Of a DNA stretch of 64,000 nt, positions 25,147 through 34,461 are shown one piece after another; position 1 is the first letter of the stretch, and each line of letters opens with the position of its first letter. The notes beneath the pieces are model-generated. The model had not been told where the DNA came from and made no database searches. It was given only the letters and a program-made list of their open reading frames with translations. This DNA is from Epilithonimonas hispanica. GTDB taxonomy: Bacteria > Bacteroidota > Bacteroidia > Flavobacteriales > Weeksellaceae. The position numbers were made by a program, and so were the translations under genes. The DNA is taken from the NCBI RefSeq assembly GCF_003385395.1, contig NZ_QNUG01000003.1, forward strand, positions 1 to 64,000. Direction: 5' to 3'.

Positions 25147-26223
25147 ATGAAATTCGAAAAGAAATCAATTAAATTTTTAGAAGACTACTTAAATACAGCT
25201 TCGCCAACAGGTTATGAACATAATGGTCAAAAAATATGGATGAACTACATCAAACCTTATGTTGATGAAATTGAAGTTGATCATTACGGAACAGCCTACG
25301 GAATCATTAATCCAGAAGCCGATTTCAAAGTAGTAATAGAAGCTCACGCAGACGAAATCTCTTGGTATGTCAATTATATTACAGATGATGGATTAATCTA
25401 CGTTATCAGAAACGGAGGTTCCGACCAAACTATTGCGCCATCAAAAGTGGTAAATATCCACGGAGAAAAAGGAGTTGTAAAAGGCGTCTTTGGATGGCCA
25501 GCAATTCACACAAGAAGTGCTAATCAAAACGAACCTACACCAAAAATTGATAATATCTTCATCGATTGTGGCGCAAATTCCAAAAAAGAAGTTGAAGAAC
25601 TAGGAATTTTCGTAGGATGTATGATTACTTACCCCGATGAATTTTTCGAACTGAATGACAGATATTTTGTTTGTCGTGCTTTGGACAACAGAATCGGAGG
25701 TTTTATGATCGCTGAAGTTGCAAGACTTTTAAAAGAAAACAAAAAGAAATTACCTTTTGGATTATACATTACAAATTCCGTTCAGGAAGAAGTCGGACTT
25801 TATGGCGCAGATATGATTGCCGATACCATCAAGCCCAATATTGCCATTGTGACAGACGTGACACACGACACCACAACACCAATGATTGAAAAGAAAAAAG
25901 AAGGCGACCAAAAATGCGGCGACGGACCGGTAGTTTTCTTCGCCCCGAGCGTACATCACACCATCAGAGAATTAATCATCAATACAGCCAAAGAAAAAGA
26001 AATTCCTTTCCAAAGAGCCGCAGCAAGCAGAGCAACAGGAACTGACACAGATGCATTTGCACATTCCAACGGCGGTGTTCCAAGCGCTTTGATTTCCCTA
26101 CCATTACGATACATGCATACAACGGTAGAGATGGTTTCAAAAGAAGACGTTTCAAATGTTATAAAATTAATCTACGAAAGTCTTCTAAAAATCGAACCAA
26201 CAATGAAGTTGAAATATCATTAA
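25147..26223 (+). CDS. M42-family aminopeptidase
   Basis: A 358-residue di-zinc cytosolic aminopeptidase of the M42 (glutamyl aminopeptidase/TET) family. Metal and catalytic residues: His67 in EAHADE, Asp in CRALDNRIGG, Glu-Glu in NSVQEEVGLYGA, Asp in IVTDVTHDT and His in RYMHTTVE. The GTDTDAFAHSNGG motif is also typical. It trims peptides released by proteases, a fitting partner for secreted peptidases, though not linked to one here. Confidence 0.93.
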   Translation: MKFEKKSIKFLEDYLNTASPTGYEHNGQKIWMNYIKPYVDEIEVDHYGTAYGIINPEADFKVVIEAHADEISWYVNYITDDGLIYVIRNGGSDQTIAPSKVVNIHGEKGVVKGVFGWPAIHTRSANQNEPTPKIDNIFIDCGANSKKEVEELGIFVGCMITYPDEFFELNDRYFVCRALDNRIGGFMIAEVARLLKENKKKLPFGLYITNSVQEEVGLYGADMIADTIKPNIAIVTDVTHDTTTPMIEKKKEGDQKCGDGPVVFFAPSVHHTIRELIINTAKEKEIPFQRAAASRATGTDTDAFAHSNGGVPSALISLPLRYMHTTVEMVSKEDVSNVIKLIYESLLKIEPTMKLKYH

Positions 26224-26250
26224 TAATTCAAGTAAAAAGTAACTATAAAA

Positions 26251-26901
26251 ATGAAAAACAAACTTATAGCGCCTTCTCTTCTCTCTGCGGATTTTGGAAA
26301 TCTACAGAGAGACATCGAAATGCTAAATAATTCTCAGGCAGACTGGCTCCACGTAGATGTGATGGACGGTCGTTTTGTCCCAAACATTTCTTTTGGATTT
26401 CCTGTGATGAAAACCGTTCAGCAACACGCCAAAAAATTCGTGGATGTTCACCTGATGATTGTTGAACCCGAAAAATATGTGGAAGAATTTATAGAATACG
26501 GTGCTGACTTGGTTTCTCTCCATTTCGAAGCTTGCACACATCTCCATAGAACCATTCATCAGATTCAGGACAAAGGGGCGAAAGCAGGCGTAGTTCTTAA
26601 TCCGGCAACTCCCGTTTTGATGTTGGAAGACATTATTGCAGATGTAGATTTAGTTTTATTGATGAGTGTCAATCCAGGATTTGGAGGACAAAAATTCATT
26701 GAGAACACTTATAAAAAAATTAGCGAGACCAAAGATTTGATTCTAAGCAACAATTCAACCGCACTAATCCAAATTGACGGCGGCGTAAACTTAGACAACG
26801 CTTCTAAGCTTTTCGAGGCAGGAGCAGACGTTCTGGTAGCAGGGAATGCAGTTTTCTCTTCCCAAGATCCCGAGAGAACTATTGAGTTACTTAAATTTTA
26901 G
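26251..26901 (+). CDS. rpe: Ribulose-phosphate 3-epimerase
   Basis: A TIM-barrel enzyme interconverting ribulose-5-P and xylulose-5-P in the pentose phosphate pathway. 216 residues. Signature motifs are all present: PSLLSADFGNL, VDVMDGRFVPNISFG with metal-binding His/Asp, VHLMIVEPEKY, MSVNPGFGGQKFI and QIDGGVNLDNA. It starts 27 bp after the M42 gene and may be co-transcribed. An intergenic structured element follows immediately after the stop. Confidence 0.97.
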   Translation: MKNKLIAPSLLSADFGNLQRDIEMLNNSQADWLHVDVMDGRFVPNISFGFPVMKTVQQHAKKFVDVHLMIVEPEKYVEEFIEYGADLVSLHFEACTHLHRTIHQIQDKGAKAGVVLNPATPVLMLEDIIADVDLVLLMSVNPGFGGQKFIENTYKKISETKDLILSNNSTALIQIDGGVNLDNASKLFEAGADVLVAGNAVFSSQDPERTIELLKF

Positions 26902-27012
26902 GAGCTTAATCCCGCTATCCGCTATATCTTTTTTGTCTTAGAAATTTTGACACCGAGTCGAAGTTCTCTGTTAAGACAAAAAAGGATGCCGCTACTATCG
27001 GGGCTAGTGACA
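26901..27012 (-). repeat. Dispersed structured intergenic element, copy B
   Basis: On the minus strand it runs TAGCCCCGATAGTAGCGG, CATCCTTTTTTGTCTTA, loop, AGACAAAAAAGATATAG, CGGATAGCGGGATTAAGCTCC: the clearest copy, with a long A/T-rich stem. Lies between convergent rpe and ndk. Confidence 0.75.
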
Positions 27013-27025
27013 AGCTAATACAAAA

Positions 27026-27063
27026 AAAAAATAGGCTATCAGTTTTGACAGCCTATTTTTATA
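27026..27063. terminator. ndk terminator
   Basis: AAATAGGCTATCA / TGACAGCCTATTT stem flanked by A and T tracts. Confidence 0.8.
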
Positions 27064-27081
27064 TTTTATTTTCAGAAGAAA

Positions 27082-27501
27082 TTAAAAAATCTCTCTCCCC
27101 GAAAAATGAAATTGAGCTTCGATAAGCGCATTCTCATCAGAGTCAGAACCGTGAACAGCATTCTCTCCGATACTTCTTGCAAAAAGCTTTCTGATAGTTC
27201 CTTCAGCAGCTTCTGCTGGATTAGTAGCTCCAATTGTAGTTCTGAAATCTTCTACAGCGTTATCCTTCTCAAGAACTGCTGCTACGATTGGTCCAGAAGA
27301 CATAAAGTCAACCAATTCTCCGTAGAAAGGTCTTTCAGAATGTACTTCATAGAACTTTTTTGCATCAGCTACAGTTAACTGAGTTAATTTCAAAGCTTTA
27401 ATTTTAAAACCAGCCTCGCTGATTTTTCCAAGAATCGCTCCAATGTGTCCATCCGCTACTGCATCTGGCTTAATCATGGTAAAAGTGATTTTTCCTGACA
27501 T
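27082..27501 (-). CDS. ndk: Nucleoside-diphosphate kinase
   Basis: Transfers the gamma-phosphate between nucleoside tri- and diphosphates. 139 residues, standard length. The N-terminal [16 protein letters not shown] and active-site His117 in [14 protein letters not shown] are present; [16 protein letters not shown] and [13 protein letters not shown] are the other family blocks. A minus-strand -7 box TAAATTTG lies at 27530-27537. Confidence 0.97.
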   Translation of the reverse strand: MSGKITFTMIKPDAVADGHIGAILGKISEAGFKIKALKLTQLTVADAKKFYEVHSERPFYGELVDFMSSGPIVAAVLEKDNAVEDFRTTIGATNPAEAAEGTIRKLFARSIGENAVHGSDSDENALIEAQFHFSGREIF

Positions 27502-27529
27502 TTTTTTATTTATTTTTTTTAAAGAGTTA

Positions 27530-27537
27530 CAAATTTA
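27530..27537 (-). promoter_or_regulatory. -7 box of ndk
   Basis: TAAATTTG on the minus strand, 28 bp before the ndk ATG. Confidence 0.5.
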
Positions 27538-27551
27538 CAATATTTTTTTGT

Positions 27552-27692
27552 TACATTTGTTCTCGGAAATTCTTTTCTGGGAAACGACATTCTTTGGCAC
27601 ACTATTTGTTCTAATTAATTCGATTCTCATGTTTAATTTGAGTTTTCATGGTTATTAGTTTTTACCCCAACTTCGGTTGGGGTTTTTTTGTT
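27552..27692 (+). ncRNA. Candidate small RNA (promoter-to-terminator unit)
   Basis: A plus-strand -7 box TACATTTG (27552-27559) is followed about 100 bp later by a strong one-way terminator: ACCCCAAC, TTCG loop, GTTGGGGT, then T7 (27665-27692). There is no real gene between; only a nine-codon ORF (MFNLSFHGY, 27629-27658) ends just before the hairpin. The T-tract is only on the plus strand, so it does not serve the flanking minus-strand genes, and purF has its own terminator next door. Either a short RNA or a leader peptide; no match to a known RNA was recognised. Confidence 0.35.
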
Positions 27693-27715
27693 TTTAAAAT
27701 AAGATTAGTCAAATA

Positions 27716-27752
27716 AAAAAACCGTCAAACAAATATTGCTGACGGTTTTTAC
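27716..27752 (-). terminator. purF terminator
   Basis: AAAACCGTCA / TGACGGTTTT stem with A/T tracts. Confidence 0.75.
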
Positions 27753-27804
27753 TATTAAACAATTGATTTAAATCAATTTGATAAATATCATATGATATTT
27801 TATT

Positions 27805-29316
27805 TTAAAAGAGCGCTACTGCTTCCGGATTAGCTACGGGATATTTTTCTGTAAAACAACCAAAACAATGATTAGGAGAACCTAAAATATTAATCAGGTT
27901 ATCAACACTCAAAAATTCTAAGCTATCAACATCTAGATACTTTCTCAGTTCTTCTTTATTCATATTAGCAGAAATCAAATCATCTTTTGTTGGCGTATCT
28001 ATTCCCAAAAAGCAAGGCGCAATAATTGGCGGAGAAACACTTCTAAAATGAATTTCCTTCACACCTGCTTTTTTCAAAATCTTAACCAATCGTTTTGATG
28101 TAGTTCCTCTTACAATAGAATCATCAATAATAACAACTCTTTTACCTTTGATTTCAGAAACTATGGGATTCAATTTAAGATTAACCAAATGTTCTCTCAT
28201 CTCTTGAGACGGGATAATAAATGATCTTCCAATATACCTATTCTTAATCAAAACCGGACGAAAAGGAATGCCTGAAGCCTTAGAAAAACCAATTGCTGCT
28301 GGAACACCAGAATCTGGAACACCAATCACAATATCCGCTTCAACAGGAGCTTGTTCCCAAATCTTCTTTCCTGATTGCTCTCTAACTTCGTGAACATTAA
28401 TTCCTTCTAAAGTAGAATCTGGTCTTGCAAAATAGATATATTCGAAAGCACAAATCCTGTTGACGCAGTCATCTTTTACAAGATAGGACTGTAATCCTTC
28501 TTCGTTATCACTGGTATAGATAATCTCGCCAGGTAAAACATCGCGTACATATTGCGCTCCTACTCCATCCAAAGCACAACTTTCGGAAGCTACAACAAAT
28601 GTATTTTCGTCAATTGCTCCAAGAACCAACGGTCTGATTCCATTGAAATCGCGGAAAGCAAAAAACTTATTCCTTGTAATCCCAACTACAGAATATGCAC
28701 CTTCGATTTTTTCCATGGTTGCTTTGATTGCCCCACGAAGTCCAAGATCAAGATTTTTTTGAATTAATCTTAATATAACCTCGGTATCAGAAGTTGCACG
28801 AAAAACAACACCTTCGTCTTCCAACTCTTTTCTAAGTTGCTTTGCATTGGTAAGATTTCCGTTATGAGCTATAGAAAGTATGATTTGGTCGTATTCATTC
28901 TTTGCAAAAAACGGTTGAAAATTATATTTCTTTTTGTCTCCTGCAGTAGTATATCTCGTGTGCCCGATAACGGTACTTCCCATGTATTGCTGAGGCTCTT
29001 CTATCGTTTTGAAAACGTCTAAAACCAACCCTTCATCCTTTACGGAAAGTATTTTACCATTATTACCAACCGCAATTCCGCAAGCTTCTTGACCGCGATG
29101 TTGCAAGGCAAAAAGACCGAACTGCGACAGAGAAAACGTGTCCAAATTCTCTGTAGAATGCAATCCGAAAATCCCACATTCTTCTTCCATTTTATCAAAA
29201 GGATAGTGAGCTTCCTTTTCTTCTTTGGAGAGATGCTTGGTTTCTTCGAATTCCTGATAGCGGTTTTGAAAAGCGTATTTTGGTAATGTGCTGTAATTTT
29301 GAAATTCTAAATCCAT
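27805..29316 (-). CDS. purF: Amidophosphoribosyltransferase
   Basis: First committed enzyme of purine synthesis: PRPP plus glutamine to 5-phosphoribosylamine. 503 residues. The Ntn-hydrolase nucleophile is Cys47 (EEECGIFGLH), so a 46-residue propeptide precedes it, longer than in many bacteria. GATase motifs HRGQEACGI and GHTRYTTAGDKK, and the PRPP loop VVIIDDSIVRGTTSKRLV, are present. C-terminal Cys residues (NHCFGCFTEKYP, plus CAFEYIYFARPDS and APCFLGID) suggest an Fe-S cluster of the B. subtilis type. It follows purC with a 19-bp gap in one operon. Confidence 0.97.
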   Translation of the reverse strand: MDLEFQNYSTLPKYAFQNRYQEFEETKHLSKEEKEAHYPFDKMEEECGIFGLHSTENLDTFSLSQFGLFALQHRGQEACGIAVGNNGKILSVKDEGLVLDVFKTIEEPQQYMGSTVIGHTRYTTAGDKKKYNFQPFFAKNEYDQIILSIAHNGNLTNAKQLRKELEDEGVVFRATSDTEVILRLIQKNLDLGLRGAIKATMEKIEGAYSVVGITRNKFFAFRDFNGIRPLVLGAIDENTFVVASESCALDGVGAQYVRDVLPGEIIYTSDNEEGLQSYLVKDDCVNRICAFEYIYFARPDSTLEGINVHEVREQSGKKIWEQAPVEADIVIGVPDSGVPAAIGFSKASGIPFRPVLIKNRYIGRSFIIPSQEMREHLVNLKLNPIVSEIKGKRVVIIDDSIVRGTTSKRLVKILKKAGVKEIHFRSVSPPIIAPCFLGIDTPTKDDLISANMNKEELRKYLDVDSLEFLSVDNLINILGSPNHCFGCFTEKYPVANPEAVALF

Positions 29317-29335
29317 TCTAAATTTTTCTCGGATT

Positions 29336-30058
29336 TTATTTTTCTAGAGCAGTTTGTAATCTGTCAAAAATCTCAACATAAGCTTCCGTGATTTCGCCTA
29401 AATCTCTTCGGAATCTGTCTTTGTCAAGCTTTTTCATTGTATCCTTGTCCCAAAGTCTACAAGTGTCTGGCGAAATCTCGTCTGCTAAAACAATTTTACC
29501 ATCGGAAGTTTTTCCTAACTCGATTTTGAAATCTACAAGAATCACATTAGCTTTATCAAATAAATCAATTAAAAGTTTGTTGATTTTATCTGTCAAAGCA
29601 TACATTTCGTCAAGTTCATCGTAAGTTGCAGCTCCAAGGAAAACAGCGTGATGATCATTAATCAACGGATCTCCTAATTCATCTTTTTTGTAGCAAAGAT
29701 CAAAAATAGTTACTGGAGATTTAAGACCTTCTTCTACGCCTAATCTCAGAGCCATACTTCCCGCAACATAGTTACGAACAACCATTTCTAATGGAATGAT
29801 ATCCACTTTTTTTACCAATTGTTCTCTGTCATCCAATTTTTCGATGAAGTGTGTTGGGATTCCGTTTTCGATAAGATATCCGAAAATAAGTGTAGAAATA
29901 GCATTGTTCAATTCGCCTTTTCTATCGAACTGTCCACGCTTCTGTGCATTGAAAGCTGTAGCATCGTCTTTGTAACGAACAACGACTTCGTCAGGGTTTT
30001 CGGTAGCGAAAACCTGTTTAGCTTTACCTTCGTAAAGCATTTCTTTCTTTTGACTCAT
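29336..30058 (-). CDS. purC: SAICAR synthetase
   Basis: Phosphoribosylaminoimidazole-succinocarboxamide synthase, joining CAIR and aspartate. 240 residues, standard. N-terminal MLYEGKAKQVFATENPDEV, central IPLEMVVRNYVAGSMALR, and DFKIELGK plus LADEISPDTCRLWD are family signatures. First gene of the purC-purF operon; a -7 box TAAATTTG lies on the minus strand at 30135-30142. Confidence 0.97.
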   Translation of the reverse strand: MSQKKEMLYEGKAKQVFATENPDEVVVRYKDDATAFNAQKRGQFDRKGELNNAISTLIFGYLIENGIPTHFIEKLDDREQLVKKVDIIPLEMVVRNYVAGSMALRLGVEEGLKSPVTIFDLCYKKDELGDPLINDHHAVFLGAATYDELDEMYALTDKINKLLIDLFDKANVILVDFKIELGKTSDGKIVLADEISPDTCRLWDKDTMKKLDKDRFRRDLGEITEAYVEIFDRLQTALEK

Positions 30059-30134
30059 AATGTTTCATTTTTTTAAAAGGAAGTCGCGAATCACTTCGAT
30101 TTCCAATTAAACTTTTTACTGTTAGATTTATGCG

Positions 30135-30142
30135 CAAATTTA
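30135..30142 (-). promoter_or_regulatory. -7 box of the purC-purF operon
   Basis: TAAATTTG on the minus strand, 77 bp before the purC ATG. Confidence 0.45.
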
Positions 30143-30207
30143 CGAAATTTTTACATTAAATCCGGTTTTGTAAATATTGAGTTCATGAAGCATTTTTGAA
30201 ACAGAAA

Positions 30208-30297
30208 ATCTTAACAGCCCGACTTGAACGGAGCTCTTTTTCTTTTTTGAATAAAAAAGAAAAAAGCGGGAGTGGAAGACGGATTAAGCTGCCCAAA
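30208..30297 (+). repeat. Dispersed structured intergenic element, copy C
   Basis: AACAGCCCGACTTGAACGG, then AGCTCTTTTTCTTTTTT, a 5-bp loop, AAAAAAGAAAAAAGC, then GGGAGTGG...GGATTAAGCTGCC. Very similar to copy D at 40353. It occupies the 300-bp gap upstream of purC. Confidence 0.75.
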
Positions 30298-30305
30298 TTA
30301 TAAAA

Positions 30306-30340
30306 CAAAAAAAAGTCTCTTACGAAAAAGAGACTTTTGA
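30306..30340 (-). terminator. Endonuclease I gene terminator
   Basis: AAAAGTCTCTT / AAGAGACTTTT stem; T8 tract on the minus strand. Confidence 0.8.
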
Positions 30341-30358
30341 AATACATTTTAACCAATT

Positions 30359-32212
30359 TTATTTTTTGATGAACTTGATTGATTTTCCATCAACATTCAG
30401 GATGTAAGTATTTGGAAGTAATGAGTGAACGTCAATTGATTTTTCATTTGTAAATGGATTACCGATATTTTTCATCAATTTCCCAGAAAGATCATAAATC
30501 TTCGCAGATTTCGCTTTGCTAACATCGCCGGCAATATTGATTCTATCAACCACTGGATTTGGATAAATCTTGAAATCCAGATTAGGATTCACAACATCAT
30601 TAACCGCTAAAATGCCTAAACCTTGGCAATAATCTGATGCGTAAGAAGTCCATTCGTTTGCATCGAAAGTTGCTGTAGGATTGATAACATTCGAGTTTCT
30701 GTAAAGTGACTTATTAGCATTGGCATTATCCTGAGCTTTGATTCCAATGGCATCTACAGTTTCGGATTTATAAGAAAGATCAACATAGTTGCTTCCTGTA
30801 AAAGAAAGAGACGGAGCTGCTGTAACGAATTTGGCATCAGAAACATTGAAGCAACTGAAATTCGCATTCGGATTGATTGCTACAAAACTTTGATTATTTT
30901 CTACCTCGCCCTCCAATTCAAATGGTTCTCCAAAATAATAAGCAGTTCCTTTGTACTGAATGTATAGTTTATAACCTTGAAGGTTGACTTTGTGTCCGGT
31001 TCTGTTTGCAATTTCAAAAGCTTTGTTATTTTCAGTTCCTTCAAGATATTTGATTATTTGTAAATCTTTTGCAAAAATATCAGTTTCCAAAGTTGTGACC
31101 GAAAAAGTATTACTTTCCGGACTATCCAAATAACTAGAATCATAAGACTTAACAGAAAAATTATAGGTTGTATTAGGAATCAAATGATCGGCTGAAAAAG
31201 AATTGGTTTTTGAAGTTCCTGTTAATACGCCATCCTGATAAATCTTATACCCTAAAACATCCGATTCTGAGTTCGCTTGCCAAACCAAGTTTACAAAATA
31301 GGCAGAGTTTCTTTCCAATGTAAGTTGAGAAGGTGCCGATGGAGCAATATTATCAGGTGTCTGATTCCAAATCAAGTCTATCCATTCTGGATGGTCAATA
31401 AAAGGATTTCTATTTTTCTGAATAATATAAACCGAATTATTCCTATCAATCTCCCGTTGTGAAACAGGATCTAACTGATGCCAAGAAAGCAACATATCAA
31501 TGTACCAACTTTCAAATGCTCTTTCTTCTGTTCCATCCATTGGATTTCTATCTTTCGCAGGATCCTCATTTGAACTATAATTAAAACTTCTTAACTTTCC
31601 CTCATATCTAACTACATAATAAAGCAAAGATCTTGCAATATCACCTTTAAATTCGTCTATCGGTTCATAAGCCCTTTCTTTATAACTAGAACCAAGAATC
31701 CCATTAGTTCCTTGTTTTGAACCATTGGTAAATGTGTAGCTCGCATTTGCAACTTTTCCATAAGGATAATTGCTTCTTAGCTGATTGATTCTCCCATCGG
31801 TCGGAATTACAAAAAACAAATCCGAATACATGGGATAAGCACTATTAAAAGAACTTTGCGGTACCATATGTTCCCGATTCCAACCTAATCCTTCCGAAGC
31901 TGCGGAGCTAACAATATCATTCAAAGTATAATGATAAGCCGTCTCACCAGTTGGATTATTAGAATAGATATCTAGTAAATAAGTTGAATTATTAGCATCG
32001 TAATCATAATACTTATCAATATCCGTCTGTCCATACAAAGTTTTCAAATCGTCGTAATGATAATTATAAACTTTTGTAGAAATGATATCGTGAAGTTTAG
32101 TTTTCAATTGATAACCTGTCAAATTCTCCGTTCCAGAGTAGTATCCTTCCGGTGCAGCTTGTGCAATAACTAAAACCGGCAAAACAGACAATACGAATAA
32201 GTATTTTTTCAA
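30359..32212 (-). CDS. Secreted endonuclease I with FN3 and T9SS sorting domain
   Basis: A 617-residue exported nuclease. Signal peptide MKKYLFVLSVLPVLVIAQA; endonuclease I (EndA/NucM) domain to about residue 285, with the catalytic block WNREHMVPQSSFN (Glu114/His115) and DLFFVIPTDGRINQLRSNYP; a fibronectin III domain about 293-380 (NIAPSAPSQLTLERN ... FSVTTL); a beta-rich domain about 385-510 resembling a lamin-tail module (AFEIANRTGHKVNLQGYKL); then a T9SS type A sorting domain from about 545 (DFKIYPNPVVDRINIAG). Secreted through the type IX system to degrade extracellular nucleic acid; complements the S1/P1 nuclease. Confidence 0.92.
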   Translation of the reverse strand: MKKYLFVLSVLPVLVIAQAAPEGYYSGTENLTGYQLKTKLHDIISTKVYNYHYDDLKTLYGQTDIDKYYDYDANNSTYLLDIYSNNPTGETAYHYTLNDIVSSAASEGLGWNREHMVPQSSFNSAYPMYSDLFFVIPTDGRINQLRSNYPYGKVANASYTFTNGSKQGTNGILGSSYKERAYEPIDEFKGDIARSLLYYVVRYEGKLRSFNYSSNEDPAKDRNPMDGTEERAFESWYIDMLLSWHQLDPVSQREIDRNNSVYIIQKNRNPFIDHPEWIDLIWNQTPDNIAPSAPSQLTLERNSAYFVNLVWQANSESDVLGYKIYQDGVLTGTSKTNSFSADHLIPNTTYNFSVKSYDSSYLDSPESNTFSVTTLETDIFAKDLQIIKYLEGTENNKAFEIANRTGHKVNLQGYKLYIQYKGTAYYFGEPFELEGEVENNQSFVAINPNANFSCFNVSDAKFVTAAPSLSFTGSNYVDLSYKSETVDAIGIKAQDNANANKSLYRNSNVINPTATFDANEWTSYASDYCQGLGILAVNDVVNPNLDFKIYPNPVVDRINIAGDVSKAKSAKIYDLSGKLMKNIGNPFTNEKSIDVHSLLPNTYILNVDGKSIKFIKK

Positions 32213-32320
32213 AATAGAATATTTTTTAATAATCGGGCTATAAAAATATCATTTTTTTATAAGACTTATTTTATTTTTTAAAAATTGATTATTAATAATA
32301 ATTTACATTAGATATCTAGA

Positions 32321-32352
32321 CAAAAAAATCCCCTATAAAAGAGGATTAATAT
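32321..32352 (-). terminator. DUF349 gene terminator
   Basis: AATCCCCT / AGAGGATT stem; minus-strand T-tract. Confidence 0.65.
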
Positions 32353-32378
32353 ATTATATATTCTGAGATTCAAAAACT

Positions 32379-34241
32379 TCACTCTCCTGCGATAATGTTA
32401 TGAAGCGTAACTTTCAAGCTTTCAAGTTGTTCTTTTTTAGCATCTAACTTACTATAAGTATCTTTCAAAAGAGGATTTTCTCTACTTGGATTATTGAAGA
32501 ATGCCAAATTATTTTCCAATTGTACAACTTCAGCTTCCAAATCAGCAATTTGATTTTTGATTTTCCTTGCCTTATCTGTCAATTGGCTTTCAGAAAGGTT
32601 TTCTTCTTTCAAATCGAATTCATTAATCTTATTAAGTTTTAATTTCTCTCTAAGTGTCTTGTTGAATTCTGTATTAATAGACAACTTATCTTTAGGAACT
32701 TTACCAATTGCATTCCAAGCATTTTTGATGTTCTCAATTTTTTCTACAGAACCCTCTTCGTCCATCAAAGCTTTCAACTCTTCCAGAAGTGCTTTTTTGT
32801 TTTTATAATTTTCTTTCCAGTTATCTCCTGTTGCGTTATTCTTATCTCTGTAATTCTTGAAAAAAGTATTACAAGCATCACGGAAATCATCCCAAACTTT
32901 GTTTGCCTGACTTCTAGGAACGTGACCAATCTTTTTCCAATCTTCCTGCAATTTTTTGAACAGTGGAACTATAATATCCCAATCTTCAGAATTCATATTA
33001 TCCTGAGCCGTTTTTATCAAGCTTAATTTCTCCTCAAGATTATGAATCTGAGAACCTTTCAGATTTTTGTAGAAATCATTTTTAGTGGTATTGAAATCTC
33101 TCAAGGTTTGTTTGAAATCTGTCCAATTTTGGTTGGATATTTTTTTAGGAACCGGTCCTATTTTCAAAAATTCTGTACGCAAATCTTCCACTCTTTTTAT
33201 AGCTTGTTGCCAAAAAGAATGATTAACATTTTGAGTTGCAGACAGAGTTTTCAACTCTTCGATGATTTTATTCTTTTTATCAAGATTCTCTTGTTGCTCA
33301 GATTCCTGAACTGCAATCAGTTCAGATTTTCTTTCGTGGATTTTATTAGAAATTTCTTTGAACTCATCCCAAGTTTTCTCACGGAATTCCTCTGCAACTG
33401 GCTCTGCTTCTTCTTTCCAAAGTTTGTGTAGATATTGCAACTCATTCAAAGCTTTTTGAACTACTTTTTCGTCCAACAATTCTTTTGCTCTTTGGATGAT
33501 ATGCTCTCTTTTTTCAAGGTTATGAGCAAACTCCTGCTCAAGATATTCCTTATTAAGATCCAACATTTCGTTGAACATTTTCAAATGATGGAAATAATTG
33601 TTATTAAGATTTTTGAATTCGGATTTCGCCACTTGACCAGCATTACCCCAAGCTTCTTTAATTTCTCTAATGGACTTAAATAGATTGACACCTGGCTCAG
33701 AATTGGTGTAAAGGTTTTTCAATCTTTCGATGATTGACAATCTTTCCTTTAAGTTTTTCTGATGATCAGCTTCCTGAGCTTTGTGGAAAACATCAAGTTT
33801 TTCCTTGAATATATTGACTAACGCTGACAGTTTGGATGCTAGTGGATGATGAAATTCGAAGTGTTCTTCCGGATTACCTTGCTCAAGATATTCGTGTTTT
33901 TTGTCTTCAACCTCATCTGCCAATTTATGATTAGCATGATCTCTAAGCGCGTTGAATTTTTTCGAAAAAGCAAAAGCATCGTCTTTGTTCACGATAGTTT
34001 CCATTTCATTCAAAGTTTCATTCAGAGAAAGATTAGAATAATTTTCTTCTGCAAGTTCGATTTCCTGATGTTGAGTTTCGGTTTCAGAATTTTCTTCTGC
34101 AACAACTTCTTCAGATGCAGAATTAGGCGTTTCGGTTTCCGAAACCTGTTCTGTTGTCACTTCTTCTACTGATTGATTTTCAGAAGGATTGACTTCAGAA
34201 TTAAGTTTTTCGTTTTCAGGATTTTCGTTTTCAATACTCAT
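32379..34241 (-). CDS. DUF349-repeat protein
   Basis: A 620-residue cytoplasmic, almost wholly helical protein. After an acidic, Glu/Thr/Ser-rich disordered start (about 1-85) come repeated DUF349 units, recognisable by the recurring LWKEEAEPVAEEFREKTWDE, DWKKIGHVPRSQANKVWDDF and WNAIGKVPKDK segments (W..IG.VP), about five in all. DUF349 proteins are widespread and poorly characterised. The gene is monocistronic and divergent from queA. Confidence 0.88.
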   Translation of the reverse strand: MSIENENPENEKLNSEVNPSENQSVEEVTTEQVSETETPNSASEEVVAEENSETETQHQEIELAEENYSNLSLNETLNEMETIVNKDDAFAFSKKFNALRDHANHKLADEVEDKKHEYLEQGNPEEHFEFHHPLASKLSALVNIFKEKLDVFHKAQEADHQKNLKERLSIIERLKNLYTNSEPGVNLFKSIREIKEAWGNAGQVAKSEFKNLNNNYFHHLKMFNEMLDLNKEYLEQEFAHNLEKREHIIQRAKELLDEKVVQKALNELQYLHKLWKEEAEPVAEEFREKTWDEFKEISNKIHERKSELIAVQESEQQENLDKKNKIIEELKTLSATQNVNHSFWQQAIKRVEDLRTEFLKIGPVPKKISNQNWTDFKQTLRDFNTTKNDFYKNLKGSQIHNLEEKLSLIKTAQDNMNSEDWDIIVPLFKKLQEDWKKIGHVPRSQANKVWDDFRDACNTFFKNYRDKNNATGDNWKENYKNKKALLEELKALMDEEGSVEKIENIKNAWNAIGKVPKDKLSINTEFNKTLREKLKLNKINEFDLKEENLSESQLTDKARKIKNQIADLEAEVVQLENNLAFFNNPSRENPLLKDTYSKLDAKKEQLESLKVTLHNIIAGE

Positions 34242-34391
34242 AACAAGGCAAATTAATTGACAAAAACAACTTTTAAATGCACTAAATTAACTGTTTTTTC
34301 TAGAAAACACCAAATATTAATACTAATTTTCAAAAAAAAGCACTAAATATTTACCAAGATTATGACAGAAGATTTAAAAATCAATAATTAC

Positions 34392-34422
34392 TTGACAAAG
34401 GCTTTTTGATGTCGTATCTTTG
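34392..34422 (+). promoter_or_regulatory. queA promoter
   Basis: TTG (34392-34394), 20-bp spacer, TATCTTTG (34415-34422): both Bacteroidota boxes, the best-formed promoter in the window. It also rules out the longer queA frame that starts at 34420. Confidence 0.8.
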
Positions 34423-34461
34423 CACCTCGAAAATTTAAAACAAATAAAATCCGTAAATTTT

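Noticed and set aside
33042-34172. Plus-strand open frames opposite the DUF349 gene
   Set aside because: Phe/Ile-rich shadows of a helical, Lys/Glu-rich protein on the other strand.
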